A stretch of DNA of 64,000 nt from Gallionella sp. (GCA_028707275.1 JAQTUP010000010.1:43391-107390); one strand, 5' to 3'. Counted from the stretch's first letter, positions 10,308 to 19,776 are shown. The notes: generated by a model not told the origin, from the sequence alone. Numbers and translations are program-made.

Positions 10308-10732
10308 CTATTTCAGGTTGACCAGATGAAGCAAGCCCAGCAAATTGTCGGCCTGCATTTTCTGCATCACGGCGGCTCGATGCCCCTCGATGGTTCTGAC
10401 ACTCACGCCCAGCTGTCTGGCGGTCGCCTTGCTGGTCTTGCCTTTTAGCATTTCGTCCATCACTTCAAGCTCGCGCCGGGTCAGTCCTGCAAGTTTTGCA
10501 TCGCGTTCGGCCCGGAGGCGGCTCTCGCGAAAAAGCGCGTCCAGTTCGATGGCGTGCCGACACTCTCGATCAATGCGGCCGCCGAACTGAACGTCTCGGC
10601 ATGCAAACCGGCGCGTCTGAAGACACGCGCCAGGGAATGGAGCATATCCTGTTCATCATCCACGATATATACAGTCGGCCCGATGAACGAATCGCCGCCC
10701 GTGGAAAATGCATTGGTGTTTGTCACGATCAT
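10308..10732 (-). pseudogene. Broken FixJ-type response regulator
   Basis: The start (MIVTNTNAFSTGGDSF...) runs into a good receiver N-terminus (TVYIVDDEQDMLHSLARVFR, then AETFSSAAALIES). Directly afterwards, in a different frame, comes the end of a LuxR-type regulator (RHAIELDALFRESRLRAERD, then LTRRELEVMDEMLKGKTSKA and SVRTIEGHRAAVMQKMQ), stopping at 10308. The middle and end of the receiver, including the phosphoacceptor strand and the lysine, are missing (roughly 70 residues), and the two halves are out of frame. An internal deletion therefore inactivated the gene. The nearby intact regulator at 9444-10190 is similar and may have taken over. Confidence 0.8.
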
Positions 10733-10824
10733 AGCAACAGATTTAATTTCGACGCAAGTTGACGATGGCCGGGGACAGCCAGACTGCTGAATCGGCCGGG
10801 TGCGCCGTGTGAAAAAAACCGGCG

Positions 10825-11769
10825 TTATCTTCTCTGGCGCAGTTTCTCCAGGCGGGCTTTGAGTTCGGGCAAAACGGCGGCGACCGCTTTTTCGCCTTCG
10901 AGTATGGCCAGATGCCTGTCATCAAGACTCCCCTGCGCGATCGCACGGGTCGCCGGACGTATCACGATGTCGGCATTGGCCAGTTCATAGCGGTTGATGG
11001 TCTGGCTCATGATATCGAAGGTCTGCAACAGGACATTCACCGTGGTATCTGTCTTGTTGTTTTTGGGCAGATTGGAGATATTCACCGCGATGACAAAATC
11101 GGCGCCCAGCGCACGCGCCACGCTGCTCGGAACTGGCCTGACCAGCCCTCCGTCCACATAGCTTTTTCCGTTGATGACCACAGGCTGGAATACGCCGGGC
11201 ACGGCACAGGAGGCGCTGACCGCGATGCCCGTGTTGCCGGTGCGAAAAACGATGGTCTCGCCGGTTGCAAGTTCAGTCGCGACCACCGCGAAGGTGCGGC
11301 GCAGCTTTTCCAGCGGCGCATACTTCACGGCCTGATTAATGAATGTCTCCAGCGGTTTTCCGGTAAACAATCCCCGGTTGGGCCATGACCAGTCTATGAC
11401 CCGCTCCTCCTTCATCGGAATGGATATTTCCTGCAACTGAAAGCCGGTGTAACCTGAAGCATACAGTGCGCCGATTGCCGAGCCGACACTGGTGCCGACG
11501 ATGATATCCGGAAAGATGCCCTGCGCTTCTAACGCCTTGATGACCCCGACATGCGCAAAGCCGCGCGTACCGCCGCCGCCCAGAACCAGTGCGATTTTGG
11601 GCGGCGGCTTGACGACGACGGGGATAACGGGAGCTGCTGGCAAACTGGCCACTGGCGCGCTGCTGCAAGCGGTCAGCAAGACGGCCAAGGACAGCACGCC
11701 GTATCGCAACAGTCCTGCCGCCACCGTGCGCAGCTCTCCCCAAATACCCACCGCGTCAGACAACATCAT
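10825..11769 (-). CDS. Patatin-like phospholipase, lipoprotein (RssA/NTE family)
   Basis: A 314-residue protein with a lipoprotein signal (hydrophobic VLSLAVLLTAC, lipobox Cys near residue 35) and an intact patatin catalytic dyad. The oxyanion loop is GGGGTRGFAHVG, the nucleophile elbow is GTSVGS and the catalytic Asp is in YVDGGLVRPVP. Patatin-like enzymes hydrolyse acyl chains from phospholipids. The lipobox suggests it is tethered to a membrane facing the periplasm; the lipid substrate is not evident. A separate promoter is likely because the upstream neighbour, the RNA helicase, is about 30 bp away and unrelated in role. Confidence 0.87.
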   Translation of the reverse strand: MMLSDAVGIWGELRTVAAGLLRYGVLSLAVLLTACSSAPVASLPAAPVIPVVVKPPPKIALVLGGGGTRGFAHVGVIKALEAQGIFPDIIVGTSVGSAIGALYASGYTGFQLQEISIPMKEERVIDWSWPNRGLFTGKPLETFINQAVKYAPLEKLRRTFAVVATELATGETIVFRTGNTGIAVSASCAVPGVFQPVVINGKSYVDGGLVRPVPSSVARALGADFVIAVNISNLPKNNKTDTTVNVLLQTFDIMSQTINRYELANADIVIRPATRAIAQGSLDDRHLAILEGEKAVAAVLPELKARLEKLRQRR

Positions 11770-11800
11770 GAATCCTGTTCACAGACCTTCCCGCCTGTCA

Positions 11801-13168
11801 TTAATTATTCTCTTCGACGACCTTGCGCCGCACGAACAACGCGGGGATCTGGCGTCCGCTCACCTTGGCCGCGACCGGCTCATTGACGCGCGTGCTCGCA
11901 CCGATCGAGGGCTCATAAGGCTTGTTGAACCAGGCATCATGAACCGGTTTTTTCGAAGAGCCGATATGTGGGGCACGAATCTTTACATGATGAGGCTCGC
12001 TGCGTTCTGCACGCACAGCGACAGGTGGCGGCAGAGGCTCTGCCCGTTGAATCTGGCACTTGATGAGCTTCTCGATTTCAACCAAGTATTTTTCCTCTTC
12101 AGGCGCGACCAGTGAAATAGCCACCCCATAAGCGCCCGCGCGACCGGTACGACCGATGCGATGCACATAATCCTCCGCCGCACTCGGGATTTCATAGTTG
12201 ATCACCAGGGGCAGCTGGTCTATGTCCAGCCCGCGAGCGGCCACGTCGGTGGCGATCAGCACGGTAACCTTGCCGGATTTGAAGGCGTCCAGCGCCTGCA
12301 TGCGCTCTAACTGACTCTTATCGCCATGTATCGCGTCGGCCGCAAATCCTTCTCGCTGCAACTGGCGCGCGATGCGACTGGCTGTGAGCTTGGTTTTTGT
12401 AAACACCAAAGCTTGTCTGGCATCACTGCCACGCAACAGCTGAGCTAACAGCGCATGTTTTTCTGCATGTCCTGCCAGATAGACCTTTTGCGTGATATTT
12501 TCAGACGCAGCATTGCTGCGCGCCACCTCGATGAGCCTGGGATTAACCAGAAACTCGGCCGACAGCTTTTTAATTTCAGCGGAGAAGGTGGCAGAAAACA
12601 TCAGATTCTGCCGCTGTTTGGGCAGCAGCGCCAAAATACGCTTCAAATCCGGCATAAAGCCCATATCCAGCATGCGATCGGCTTCATCTAACACCAGCAT
12701 TTGCACCTGATTGAGCTGCACGGATTTTTGCTCGATATGATCGAGCAGGCGGCCGGGTGTGGCGACCAGCACTTCCACCCCCGCTCGCAGTTGTGGCGTC
12801 TGAGTCTTGATATCCACCCCGCCAAACACCACCAAGGATCGCAAATGACTGTGCTTTGCATAAGCCTTCACGCTCGCTTCCACCTGAATCGCCAACTCGC
12901 GGGTCGGCACCAGGATCAGCGCCCGCACCGCATGACGCGCAGGAGACGGGCTGGCGCTGGCAAAGGGCAATAATTTTTGCAGCATGGGCAGGGCAAAAGC
13001 GGCTGTCTTGCCCGTGCCCGTTTGCGCGCCTGCCATCAGATCGCAGCCGTCCAGCACCAGCGGAATCGCTTGCGCCTGTATCGGTGTGGGGATGGTATAG
13101 CCGGATTCGGTAAGTGCCCTCAGTATTTCAGGCGCCAGATTCAGGTCTGCAAAACTTATGTTATTCAA
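11801..13168 (-). CDS. rhlE: DEAD-box ATP-dependent RNA helicase (RhlE group)
   Basis: 455 residues with the complete DEAD-box motif set: Q-motif region YTIPTPIQAQAIP, motif I GAQTGTGKTAAF, Ia PTRELAIQ, II DEADRM, III SAT, and VI HRIGRTGRAG. The C-terminal tail of about 80 residues is basic. The short first domain and tail are like RhlE, which helps ribosome assembly and RNA turnover; the exact subgroup is by resemblance. Start at 13168 gives MNNISFADLNLAPEILRAL, the usual beginning of RhlE proteins. Confidence 0.9.
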   Translation of the reverse strand: MNNISFADLNLAPEILRALTESGYTIPTPIQAQAIPLVLDGCDLMAGAQTGTGKTAAFALPMLQKLLPFASASPSPARHAVRALILVPTRELAIQVEASVKAYAKHSHLRSLVVFGGVDIKTQTPQLRAGVEVLVATPGRLLDHIEQKSVQLNQVQMLVLDEADRMLDMGFMPDLKRILALLPKQRQNLMFSATFSAEIKKLSAEFLVNPRLIEVARSNAASENITQKVYLAGHAEKHALLAQLLRGSDARQALVFTKTKLTASRIARQLQREGFAADAIHGDKSQLERMQALDAFKSGKVTVLIATDVAARGLDIDQLPLVINYEIPSAAEDYVHRIGRTGRAGAYGVAISLVAPEEEKYLVEIEKLIKCQIQRAEPLPPPVAVRAERSEPHHVKIRAPHIGSSKKPVHDAWFNKPYEPSIGASTRVNEPVAAKVSGRQIPALFVRRKVVEENN

Positions 13169-13283
13169 TATGTTATCTCTTTACAGTAAACGGGGAAGGC
13201 GGATAAAACGTTTGCATTATACGCGTAAAGCCCAAATACCGTTTTAAGCTGTCGTAAGGTAAAAACATGAATGTCATGTACGG

Positions 13284-14060
13284 CTACTGGCGTTGGCGCA
13301 CCGCTTCAAACAAACAGATCGCGGTGGCGGCGGCCACATTCAACGATTCAACACGGCCTGGCATGGGGATCAAGACAGGATGGGTCGCCTCTGCCAGTAA
13401 TTCATCGGAAATGCCAGTGCCTTCGTTACCCATCATGAACGCGATTTTGCCGGTCAGCTTGCATTCATACAAACTGAGCTCAGCCTTGAGCGAAGTGGCC
13501 AGCAGCATGCCCGGAAAACTTTTGGCCACGCCCGCCAGATCCGCCTGCTCAATGATATTCAGGCAAAAATGCCCGCCCATCGCCGCGCGCAATACCCTGG
13601 GCGACCAGGCGTCAGCACAGGCGGGCGACAAAAATACCGTATCGCAACCGGCGGCAGCGGCCGAGCGCAACATGGAACCCAGATTGCCCGGATCCTGAAT
13701 GTCTTCGAGCAGCAACGCGAAGTTGCAACTCGACGCAAGGAAAGTTGCACAAGGCAGCTCAATCAGCGCGAGAATGCCGGTCGGCGTCTTTAAATCGCTC
13801 AGTTCTGCAAACAATCTGTCATCCAGCTGTGTGACTTGCACGGTATTCATGCGCGCCAACAGGGCCGCAATTTCATTGTCTTGCAGCGCGGCTGCATTGA
13901 GCAACACATGCAGCGGCACACCGTCCGCATCCAGATAAGCTGCCAGCAAGTGCGCACCGTCGAGCAGAGTCTGCCCTGCCCGCCCTCGCTGGCGCGCGGA
14001 TTCTGTGAGTTTTAAGAGCTGCTTGAAAAATGGATTATCGCGGGAGCAAATTAGCTTCAT
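13284..14060 (-). CDS. TrmH/SpoU-family RNA 2'-O-methyltransferase
   Basis: 258 residues. An N-terminal substrate-binding domain (MKLICSRDNPFFKQLLKLTE) precedes a SPOUT domain with its three motifs: LLEDIQDPGNLGSMLRSA, FMMGNEGTGISDELL, and IPMPGRVESLNVAAATAI. These form the trefoil knot that binds S-adenosylmethionine. Members methylate ribose in rRNA or tRNA; the precise nucleotide cannot be assigned. The gene is separated by about 110 bp from rhlE, downstream on the same strand. Confidence 0.88.
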   Translation of the reverse strand: MKLICSRDNPFFKQLLKLTESARQRGRAGQTLLDGAHLLAAYLDADGVPLHVLLNAAALQDNEIAALLARMNTVQVTQLDDRLFAELSDLKTPTGILALIELPCATFLASSCNFALLLEDIQDPGNLGSMLRSAAAAGCDTVFLSPACADAWSPRVLRAAMGGHFCLNIIEQADLAGVAKSFPGMLLATSLKAELSLYECKLTGKIAFMMGNEGTGISDELLAEATHPVLIPMPGRVESLNVAAATAICLFEAVRQRQ

Positions 14061-14292
14061 GTTACGAATTTAAAAAACCTCTATGTAAAAGCGAATACGA
14101 CCGCCACAGCCCTGGTGGCTATTTTTGGCCGACTGCCAGATTAACAGATTGCAACTGCCATCGCCCGGGAATGCGCCCGGTCGGGCATGACGGCGATTAA
14201 CCTTTTTTAAATAAATTAGTACCAGAGTTAAATAGTAGGTTATACTTCGCCCAGCAAAAAACCGAACCTCATACTCTAAAAGGAAAAATATT

Positions 14293-14700
14293 ATGGCCAA
14301 TCTGGAACAAACAATTGCAGCCTCCGTCAGCAGCATCCCTGAATGTCTCGCAGGCGGCTATATCGACATCTCTTCCGGCATGCTGCTGGGGGTCAAGACC
14401 GTTGACTCTCACCCGTCCGAGGTGATCGACATGCTGGCGGCCGCGACAGGAGACCTGTTCGCCGGCAAGAACGTTGTCGCCATCGAGAATATGTTCAAAA
14501 AATCGCGCGGCCTGACCATGGACGACCATCACTACTTCCAGGAAATCATCGTCAACAGCGACAACCTGATTCACCTGTTCATGCGCGGCAAACGCTACCC
14601 TGACTACGTGGCCTGCTTCGTCTGCCGCAAGACGGCCAACCTGGGCATGGCGCTGACCAAGGCGCGTGCAGCAATGCCTACCATCGAAGCTGCCGTATAA
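14293..14700 (+). CDS. Small conserved-looking protein, possible roadblock/LC7-like fold
   Basis: 135 residues with an AGGAAAA ribosome site 7-8 bases before the ATG and a clean terminator after the stop, so it is very probably real and monocistronic. I do not recognise it with certainty. The pattern of short strands and helices (CLAGGYIDISSGMLLGVKTV; GKNVVAIENMFKK; FQEIIVNSDNLIHLFMRG; YVACFVCRKTANLGMALTKA) resembles roadblock/LC7 proteins, small dimeric partners of GTPases and signalling systems. There are no membrane segments and no catalytic motif. A TATACT at 14241-14246 could be its -10 box, with no good -35. It converges on cphA, but a functional link is only suggested by position. Confidence 0.7.
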   Translation: MANLEQTIAASVSSIPECLAGGYIDISSGMLLGVKTVDSHPSEVIDMLAAATGDLFAGKNVVAIENMFKKSRGLTMDDHHYFQEIIVNSDNLIHLFMRGKRYPDYVACFVCRKTANLGMALTKARAAMPTIEAAV

Positions 14701-14715
14701 ATACAACCAGCCCGC

Positions 14716-14749
14716 GAAAAGGGGATGCAAGAGAGCATCCCCCTTTTGT
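14716..14749. terminator. Bidirectional intrinsic terminator
   Basis: A GC-rich stem (AAAAGGGGATGC pairing with GCATCCCC plus CTTTT) with A and T runs on either side sits between the convergent small gene (stop 14700) and cphA (stop 14750). It could end transcripts from both strands. Confidence 0.8.
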
Positions 14750-17320
14750 TCAGACTTCCGCTATTCTTTTCCCGATATGGGCGAGCGCCTCATCGACCTG
14801 ATCGATCAGAATCAGGCATAAATCACCCGCCTCAAGGCGCGAGAGCGCAGTGTCGATGGCCAGAAACTCACCATTGATTTCACAGCTTATTTTCGCGCGT
14901 TTTGCATTGGACAGGCCATCTCTTAACAAGCCCAGCACTTCGCCGTCCGCACGACCCCGCTGGCACTGATCCTGATACAAAATCACCTCATCGAACACTT
15001 CTCCCAGCATCTCGGTCTGAAGACGAATATCCTCATCGCGCCTGTCGCCCGCGCCGCTGATCACGACCATACGTCTTTTGGCAGGAATATTTTCGACAGC
15101 CGAAATCAAGGCTTGTATCGCATCAGGATTATGCCCGTAGTCAGCAATGACGGACGCGCCTTTATAATCGAAGAAATTAAAACGCCCCGGAGCCGTTGCC
15201 GCATCATTGACAAAGGTGGACAACCCCTGACGTATCGTATCCCAGTCCACATCGAGCGCCCAGGCCGCTGCAATGGACGCCATCGCGTTCTCGATCTGAA
15301 AACCTATCGTGCCGCCCCGGGTGATCGGAATTTGCTTCAATTCGATGCGCTGCTCAACCTTGTTTTCGCAGGCCACGATCTGGTGGTTATCGACATACAC
15401 CACGCGCCGCCCCTGTGCCCGGTGCGCCGCCATCACAGGATGGTGACGATCTGCCGCAAAAAAGGTCACTGAGCCCGGACAGACATCGGCCATGGCAGCA
15501 GACATGGCGTCCGCCGCATTGAGCACGGCCACGCCGGTTGGCGCTACATTCTGCACGACGACCCGTTTGACCACACTTAAATCTTCCACCGTGCTGATGT
15601 AATTGAGCCCCAGGTGATCGCCCATGCCGATATTGGTCACAACGGCCACATCGCAACGGTCAAATGCCAGCCCTTCGCGCAAAACGCCACCGCGCGCCGT
15701 CTCGAAAACAGCCGCGTCCACATCCGGGTGCAGCAACACATTGCGCGCACTCTTAGGACCGCTGCAATCCCCGGTGTCGATGCGCCGCCCCTCTATGTAC
15801 ACGCCATCCGAGTTGGTCATACCCACCCGCAGCCCCCCGCAGCCCAGGATATGCGAGATCAGTCTGACCGTGGTGGTCTTGCCATTGGTGCCGGCCACAG
15901 CCACCAGCGGGATCCTCCCGTCTTCGCCCTGGTTGAACATCAAGGACGCAATGGCGTCACCCACTGCGCGTCCCTTGCCGAACGAAGGCTGCAAGTGCAT
16001 GCGCAATCCGGGCGCCGCATTCACTTCGACAATCCCGCCGCCTTGCTCATCGAGCGATCTTAAAACGCTGTCACACACCACATCCACACCACAAATATCA
16101 AGACCTACCATTTGTGCGGCTGCCACCGCACTGGCCGCCAGATCAGGATGCACATCATCGGTGACATCGGTCGCCGTGCCGCCTGTGCTCAGGTTTGCAT
16201 TATTGCGCAGCACCACACACTCACCCTTCGCGGGAATCGAGTCTGCCGTATGCCCCTGCACCTGCAATCTGGCCAGAGCAATGCTGTCTATATGCATTTT
16301 GGTCAGCGAAGTCGCATGACCTTCGCCTCGCCTCGGGTCTGAATTGACCTGCTCGACCAGTTCGCGCACGGTTTGCACGCCATCCCCTATCACCATGGGC
16401 GGTTCGCGCCGTGCGGCGGCCACGAGCTGGCGCCCCACCACCAGCATGCGAAAATCACTGCCGGGAATGAATCGTTCCACCAACACCTCCGAACCGATTC
16501 GGGCAGCGGCATCATAGGCAATATTCAGGTGCTCGCGCGTCACGATGTTGACCGTCACGCCTTTCCCCTGATTGCCGTCCAGTGGCTTGACCACCACAGG
16601 CCCTGCAATCTCGCACATGGCACGCCAGGCATCCTCGGCATCCGTCACGGGGCGACCTTGCGGCACGGGTACGCCCGCCGCTTCCAGCAGTTTCTTGGTT
16701 AATTCCTTGTCTTGCGCGATGGCTTCACCAATCGCACTGCTTTGATCTGTCTCGGCAGCCTGAATACGTCTTTGTTTGCTTCCCCAGCCAAACTGCACCA
16801 AAGAGCCGCCGGTTAAGCGCCTGTACGGAACGCCCAGCCTGACCGCTGCTTCGACGATAGAGCCTGTGCTGGGTCCCAGACGCACGTCTTCATCAAGTTC
16901 GCGTAAAGCCGCCAGTGCTGCGGCCAGATCGAACGGGGTGTCGTCAACTGCCGCCGTGCATAACAGCTGTGCCTGTCCGAACGCCAGTCGCCCGACGGCT
17001 TCTTCTCCGTATTCGAATACCACCTGATACACACCCGACTCCTGTGTCGCTGTCGTGCGACCAAAAGCGACCGGGCACCCGGCCTGAGCCTGCAATGCGA
17101 TGGCTGCGACTTCCAGAACATGTGCCATCGCGACCGCTTCTGCATGACCTGGCAGCCTCAACATACCGATTTCCGGAAAACGCGCACGCAAGCGCGCCTC
17201 AAAACCGTCAATTTTTGCGACATCGCACTCCATGACAGAGCACGACACGATCGCTTCAATGGCAGTATGCCGACTCCACAGATTAGGGCCGCGCAGCGCG
17301 CGTATGCGTGATACTTCCAT
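14750..17320 (-). CDS. cphA: Cyanophycin synthetase
   Basis: 856 residues, the usual length. The enzyme polymerises aspartate and arginine into cyanophycin using ATP. In order: an N-terminal domain (MEVSRIRALRGPNLWSRHTA), an ATP-grasp domain (about 215-475, VVVKPLDGNQGKGV and VEVNAAPGLRMH) for adding Asp to the backbone, and a Mur-ligase-like domain (P-loop AVAGTNGKTTTVRL near 477, C-terminal lobe with DYGHNPDA) for adding Arg. All nucleotide sites look intact. The start at 17320 is chosen over an upstream in-frame ATG because the family's N-terminus begins there and AAGGAAG lies just upstream. It follows cphA' by 16 bp, so the two are co-transcribed. No cyanophycinase gene is seen here. Confidence 0.95.
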   Translation of the reverse strand: MEVSRIRALRGPNLWSRHTAIEAIVSCSVMECDVAKIDGFEARLRARFPEIGMLRLPGHAEAVAMAHVLEVAAIALQAQAGCPVAFGRTTATQESGVYQVVFEYGEEAVGRLAFGQAQLLCTAAVDDTPFDLAAALAALRELDEDVRLGPSTGSIVEAAVRLGVPYRRLTGGSLVQFGWGSKQRRIQAAETDQSSAIGEAIAQDKELTKKLLEAAGVPVPQGRPVTDAEDAWRAMCEIAGPVVVKPLDGNQGKGVTVNIVTREHLNIAYDAAARIGSEVLVERFIPGSDFRMLVVGRQLVAAARREPPMVIGDGVQTVRELVEQVNSDPRRGEGHATSLTKMHIDSIALARLQVQGHTADSIPAKGECVVLRNNANLSTGGTATDVTDDVHPDLAASAVAAAQMVGLDICGVDVVCDSVLRSLDEQGGGIVEVNAAPGLRMHLQPSFGKGRAVGDAIASLMFNQGEDGRIPLVAVAGTNGKTTTVRLISHILGCGGLRVGMTNSDGVYIEGRRIDTGDCSGPKSARNVLLHPDVDAAVFETARGGVLREGLAFDRCDVAVVTNIGMGDHLGLNYISTVEDLSVVKRVVVQNVAPTGVAVLNAADAMSAAMADVCPGSVTFFAADRHHPVMAAHRAQGRRVVYVDNHQIVACENKVEQRIELKQIPITRGGTIGFQIENAMASIAAAWALDVDWDTIRQGLSTFVNDAATAPGRFNFFDYKGASVIADYGHNPDAIQALISAVENIPAKRRMVVISGAGDRRDEDIRLQTEMLGEVFDEVILYQDQCQRGRADGEVLGLLRDGLSNAKRAKISCEINGEFLAIDTALSRLEAGDLCLILIDQVDEALAHIGKRIAEV

Positions 17321-17336
17321 TAAAAACTTCCTTGTA

Positions 17337-19493
17337 TTAACAGGCTGAAATATCAGCCACTTCAAAAGTTGCAATACCTGCACGGATCAGGCTGGCAGAA
17401 ATACCCAGCGCCCAGGCGGCTGCCACCGCCGCCAGTACATTTTCAAGCTGTGACTGTTTGCCCGCAGCGGCGGGCATGGGAGCGAGCTTGAGCAGTACAA
17501 GTTCTTTCGCGCCATGCCTCAACACAATATTGCCATCTCGAACCAGCACGGCGCGACCGCCTTTTTCCATATGTTCGAAAACTGCGGGCAATTCGCCCGC
17601 TGCGGCAAAGAAAATGACTTCTCCATCGCAAAATCTGGCCATCTGTGTCACCAAAAGGTCTGACCCGTTGAGTACGGCCACCCCTGTAGAGAGCACCACA
17701 TCCACCTGGGTGCGCAACACGTTGCACACCTGTTCATCGGTCTCGATGTAGTATTCTCCCATGTGTTGCACAGGATCTAAATTGGTGATGATACCGACCT
17801 GACAGCGATCATAGCCCAGGCCTTCGGACAGGATCATCTCTATGCTGTTTTCGATCACGGCGGCATCTACAGACCGGTTGAGCAACACCTTTTGTGCCGA
17901 GGCCCAGTTTGCGCAATCCTTCTTGTCTATGACCCGACTGTCAAAAGACAGTCCGTCGCTGCTGGCAACGCCTGTATAAAAACCTGCCAGTTTCAGCAAC
18001 CTGGCCGCGATGCGTGCCACCTCAGGCCTGCCATCTGTGCCGCATATGCCAATGACAGGGATGCGCCCGTCGTCATCCTGCGAAAACAGGCTGTCGACGA
18101 TGGCTCGCCCCACAGGACGCGGTTTTCCAAAGGCGGGTTTGATGTGCATGAGCAGCCCGGGACCTGCGTTAATTTCAACGATCGCGCCGCCTTGCTCTGC
18201 CAGCGGTCGCGAAATATCTTCCGCGACCAGATCAATCCCGGCAATATCCAGCCCCACGATGCGCGCGGCGAGCGCGGCTATCGCCGCCACTTCCGGGTGC
18301 ACAAGATCAGTCACATCGCAAGCTACGTTGCCATTGCGCTGAATCAGCACCGATGCGCCTGACGGTGGTACCGAGTCGGCCGTATATCCCTGACGGGAGA
18401 TCTCGAATCTGGCCGCCGCATCTTCATTCAGATCGACCAGGCTAAGCGGGAAGTCTTCGCCTGCGCCGCGACGAGCATCGGTATTGATCTGTTCATCGAT
18501 CAGCTTTGAGATCGATGAACAGCCGTCTGCAATTAAAGACACCGATTCGCCGCGAGCGGCCGCCACCAGGCGACCTGCTATCACAAGCAGCCTGTGCTCG
18601 TTGCCGCGCACAAAGCGCTCGACGATGACTTCGCTGCCCTCGGCATCGGCCAGTTCGAAGGCGGCCTCGATTTCAGCCCGGCTCACAAGCTCGGTGGACA
18701 CCCCGCGCCCGTGATTACCGTCGGATGGTTTGACGACGACAGGCAAACCGATATCTTCGGCAGCTTCCCACGCATCCACCGGATTGTCGACAATCCGGCC
18801 GTCCGGCACGGGAACGCCGCAAGCTTGCAGCAGCGTCTTAGTCAGATCTTTGTCCCGGGAGATGCTCTCGGCGATCGCGCTGGTCTGATCGGTCTCGGCA
18901 GTCCATATGCGGTGCTGACGCGCGCCGTAGCCCAGTTGCACCAGATTACCTTCGGTCAGGCGTATCGACGGGATACCCCTGTCAGTTGCAGCATCGACGA
19001 TACAGGCGGTGCTGGGCCCCAGACAAAGCGCATCAACCAGTTCATTGAGCTTTGCAACACACGCGGCCACGTCAAAGGGTTGATCCCACATCGCAGCGGT
19101 CATCAGATCGCGCGCCGCATGCAAGGCTGCACGGGATACGGTCTCGTTGCGCGAACGCACCACGACTTTATAGACGCCGCGCACATGCGTGCTGCGCGCC
19201 TTGCCGAAGCCGCTTTGCATGCCCGCCAGATTTTGCAGTTCGATGGTGACATGTTCGAGAATGTGCCCCGGCCAGGTGCCCTCGCGCAAACGCTGCACGA
19301 AGCCGCCGCGCTCACCGATTCCGCAGCGATGCTCGACAAGCGTCGGCAACCAGCTCGTGAGGCGTTCATAAAAGCCCGGGATCGTATTGGAAGGAGAATC
19401 TTCCAGCTCGCCGATGTTCAGCCACACCTCAAGTACGGGACGATAAGTCCATATATTCGGGCCACGCAAAGGTACTATTTTGAGAAACTCCAT
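17337..19493 (-). CDS. Cyanophycin synthetase paralogue CphA', truncated with degenerate Mur ATP site
   Basis: 718 residues, first gene of the cph operon. The N-terminal domain (MEFLKIVPLRGPNIWTYRPV) and ATP-grasp domain (VVVKPSDGNHGRGVS, IVEINAGPGLLMH) look functional. The Mur-like domain is not: the P-loop that reads GTNGKTTT in the neighbouring CphA is GTDGRPEV here (near residue 482), losing the key Lys and Thr, and the protein stops before the C-terminal Mur lobe (about 140 residues shorter than CphA). It would be expected to keep one ligase activity at most, or to act as a partner subunit of CphA. The ribosome site AGGAAAG lies just before the 19493 ATG, where the family N-terminus starts. 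CphA' proteins are known beside CphA in betaproteobacteria. Confidence 0.9.
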   Translation of the reverse strand: MEFLKIVPLRGPNIWTYRPVLEVWLNIGELEDSPSNTIPGFYERLTSWLPTLVEHRCGIGERGGFVQRLREGTWPGHILEHVTIELQNLAGMQSGFGKARSTHVRGVYKVVVRSRNETVSRAALHAARDLMTAAMWDQPFDVAACVAKLNELVDALCLGPSTACIVDAATDRGIPSIRLTEGNLVQLGYGARQHRIWTAETDQTSAIAESISRDKDLTKTLLQACGVPVPDGRIVDNPVDAWEAAEDIGLPVVVKPSDGNHGRGVSTELVSRAEIEAAFELADAEGSEVIVERFVRGNEHRLLVIAGRLVAAARGESVSLIADGCSSISKLIDEQINTDARRGAGEDFPLSLVDLNEDAAARFEISRQGYTADSVPPSGASVLIQRNGNVACDVTDLVHPEVAAIAALAARIVGLDIAGIDLVAEDISRPLAEQGGAIVEINAGPGLLMHIKPAFGKPRPVGRAIVDSLFSQDDDGRIPVIGICGTDGRPEVARIAARLLKLAGFYTGVASSDGLSFDSRVIDKKDCANWASAQKVLLNRSVDAAVIENSIEMILSEGLGYDRCQVGIITNLDPVQHMGEYYIETDEQVCNVLRTQVDVVLSTGVAVLNGSDLLVTQMARFCDGEVIFFAAAGELPAVFEHMEKGGRAVLVRDGNIVLRHGAKELVLLKLAPMPAAAGKQSQLENVLAAVAAAWALGISASLIRAGIATFEVADISAC

Positions 19494-19577
19494 CAGCTTT
19501 CCTGGTGAATTTAAAAGTAAGACACAAACGGACGAAGTCACCTGCCACTGACACTTATTCCGACTCGGTTTAAAACC

Positions 19578-19593
19578 CCGGCCTTCAGGCCGG
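19578..19593. other. Perfect 16-bp palindrome in the cph divergent intergenic region
   Basis: CCGGCCTT/CAGGCCGG-type hairpin about 85 bp upstream of cphA' and 185 bp upstream of the divergent ABC gene. The 19494-19777 gap must hold both promoters; no convincing -35/-10 pair was recognised. The hairpin could be an operator, a transcript hairpin or a widespread repeat. Confidence 0.4.
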
Positions 19594-19749
19594 AACGCGC
19601 ACTACCCGGCGTTCAACGCAGACCACCCCGTTTCGGTTTACCTGAATATCTTTTTAATCAATCTCGCAAAAACTCGGGGGATACGCAAGACCCGACCTTC
19701 GGCATGCTCATGGCAAGTCTACCAGAGGGAGGCGCAAAACTGTTTGTCC

Positions 19750-19776
19750 GGGCGATATATTGTAGTAATATCGCCC
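19750..19776 (+). promoter_or_regulatory. Inverted repeat directly before the ABC transporter start codon
   Basis: Perfect 9-bp arms GGGCGATAT (19750-19758) and ATATCGCCC (19768-19776) flank a 9-base loop and end one base before the GTG start. No Shine-Dalgarno sequence is visible, because the hairpin occupies its place. It could be an operator for a dimeric repressor or an RNA hairpin limiting translation. Confidence 0.45.

Noticed and set aside
18594..19508. 304-codon plus-strand open frame
   Set aside because: Antisense to cphA'; no recognisable domain.
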